Below, one piece after another: positions 5,767-6,019 of a DNA stretch of 6,019 nucleotides (its first letter is position 1; every line of letters begins with the position of its first letter). The translations under genes and the position numbers were made by a program. Below the pieces are notes generated by a model. It was not told the DNA's origin. It made no database searches and worked only from the letters and a program-made list of their open reading frames with translations. Origin of the DNA: an uncultured Acidimicrobiaceae bacterium (GTDB lineage Bacteria; Actinomycetota; Acidimicrobiia; Acidimicrobiales; UBA8592); the NCBI GenBank assembly GCA_913031515.1, contig CAJWET010000105.1, positions 1-6,019 on the forward strand, read 5' to 3'.

Positions 5767-6019
5767 GTGGACGTAGAGACGTTGATTGTGACTGACCTTG
5801 ATGGCACCCTATGGTATGACGGTGGAAAATGCCACCCTGAGTCCATGGCTGCAATCCAATACCTACGTGAATCAGGAATCCCTCTTTTAATTGCTACTGG
5901 ACGCAGACTTCGAAGTGTGAGGGGCCCATTTCAGACCCTTGGTATAACGGAAGAAGCTATCCTATTAAATGGTTCTATAGGATACGATTTCAAGAAAAAT
6001 GAAAATTTCTATAAACGTG
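5767..6019 (+). CDS. HAD-superfamily (Cof-type, class IIB) phosphatase, 3' end outside window
   Basis: Only the first 84 codons are present; the frame is open to the right edge. The haloacid-dehalogenase motif I is TDLDGTL (9-15), with nucleophile Asp10 and acid/base Asp12; motif II is LLIATGRR (40-47), with Thr44. A segment near AILLNGSIGYDF (64-75) resembles the NG-containing strand of Cof/YidA-type sugar-phosphate phosphatases. Expected complete size is about 250-290 residues, with the Lys of motif III, the cap domain and the acidic motif IV lying beyond the window. The start is a GTG at 5767: a TGA in the same frame at 5761-5763 forbids a longer protein, and later TTG (5782) or GTG (5788) starts would cut into the first beta strand. 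It is divergent from the operon. Likely a cytoplasmic phosphatase of sugar or nucleotide phosphates; substrate not predictable. Confidence 0.88.
   Translation, partial: MDVETLIVTDLDGTLWYDGGKCHPESMAAIQYLRESGIPLLIATGRRLRSVRGPFQTLGITEEAILLNGSIGYDFKKNENFYKR

Overview
The window looks like mid-40s % GC (by eye) chromosomal DNA from an actinobacterium, most likely a marine or freshwater Acidimicrobiia-type lineage. The grounds are a fused LivH-LivM permease, a branched-chain-amino-acid-type solute-binding lipoprotein with an acidic linker, an Ltp-type thiolase paired with a DUF35 protein, an EchA20-like crotonase, and start codons placed as in leaderless mRNAs. The taxonomic call is inference from protein style, not from a marker gene.

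Layout. Five genes run right to left on the minus strand as one probable operon: DUF35/OB-fold protein (5695-5249), thiolase-fold Ltp/SCP-x-type enzyme (5252-4056, 4-base overlap), EchA20-like enoyl-CoA hydratase/isomerase family enzyme (4054-3299, 1-base gap, strong Shine-Dalgarno), ABC solute-binding lipoprotein (3211-1703, 87-base gap) and fused LivH-LivM permease (1688-24, 14-base gap). The permease stops early in its LivM half close to the left edge. On the right, a divergent plus-strand gene for a HAD-superfamily (Cof-type) phosphatase begins at 5767 and runs off the window. The 71-base divergent spacer has a -10-like hexamer exactly 6 bases before each start codon, which suggests leaderless transcripts in both directions. 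There is no stretch over 300 bases without a gene, and no RNA gene, CRISPR array or transposase was seen.

How the genes work together (inference). The first three proteins handle CoA thioesters: a crotonase that hydrates or hydrolyses a ring or enoyl group, and a thiolase/aldolase with its DUF35 partner that cleaves a C-C bond. The last two are the periplasmic receptor and permease of a Liv-type importer; the ATPases LivG/LivF are not in view. The simplest reading is an uptake-plus-catabolism unit for an organic acid degraded as a CoA ester, possibly alicyclic or steroid-derived given the EchA20 resemblance.

The points most worth a second look are: the thiolase keeps its nucleophilic Cys but has lost the other canonical catalytic residues; the DUF35 partner has lost three of four zinc ligands; the crotonase has the EchA20-type active site; and LivM has both an insertion and an early stop.
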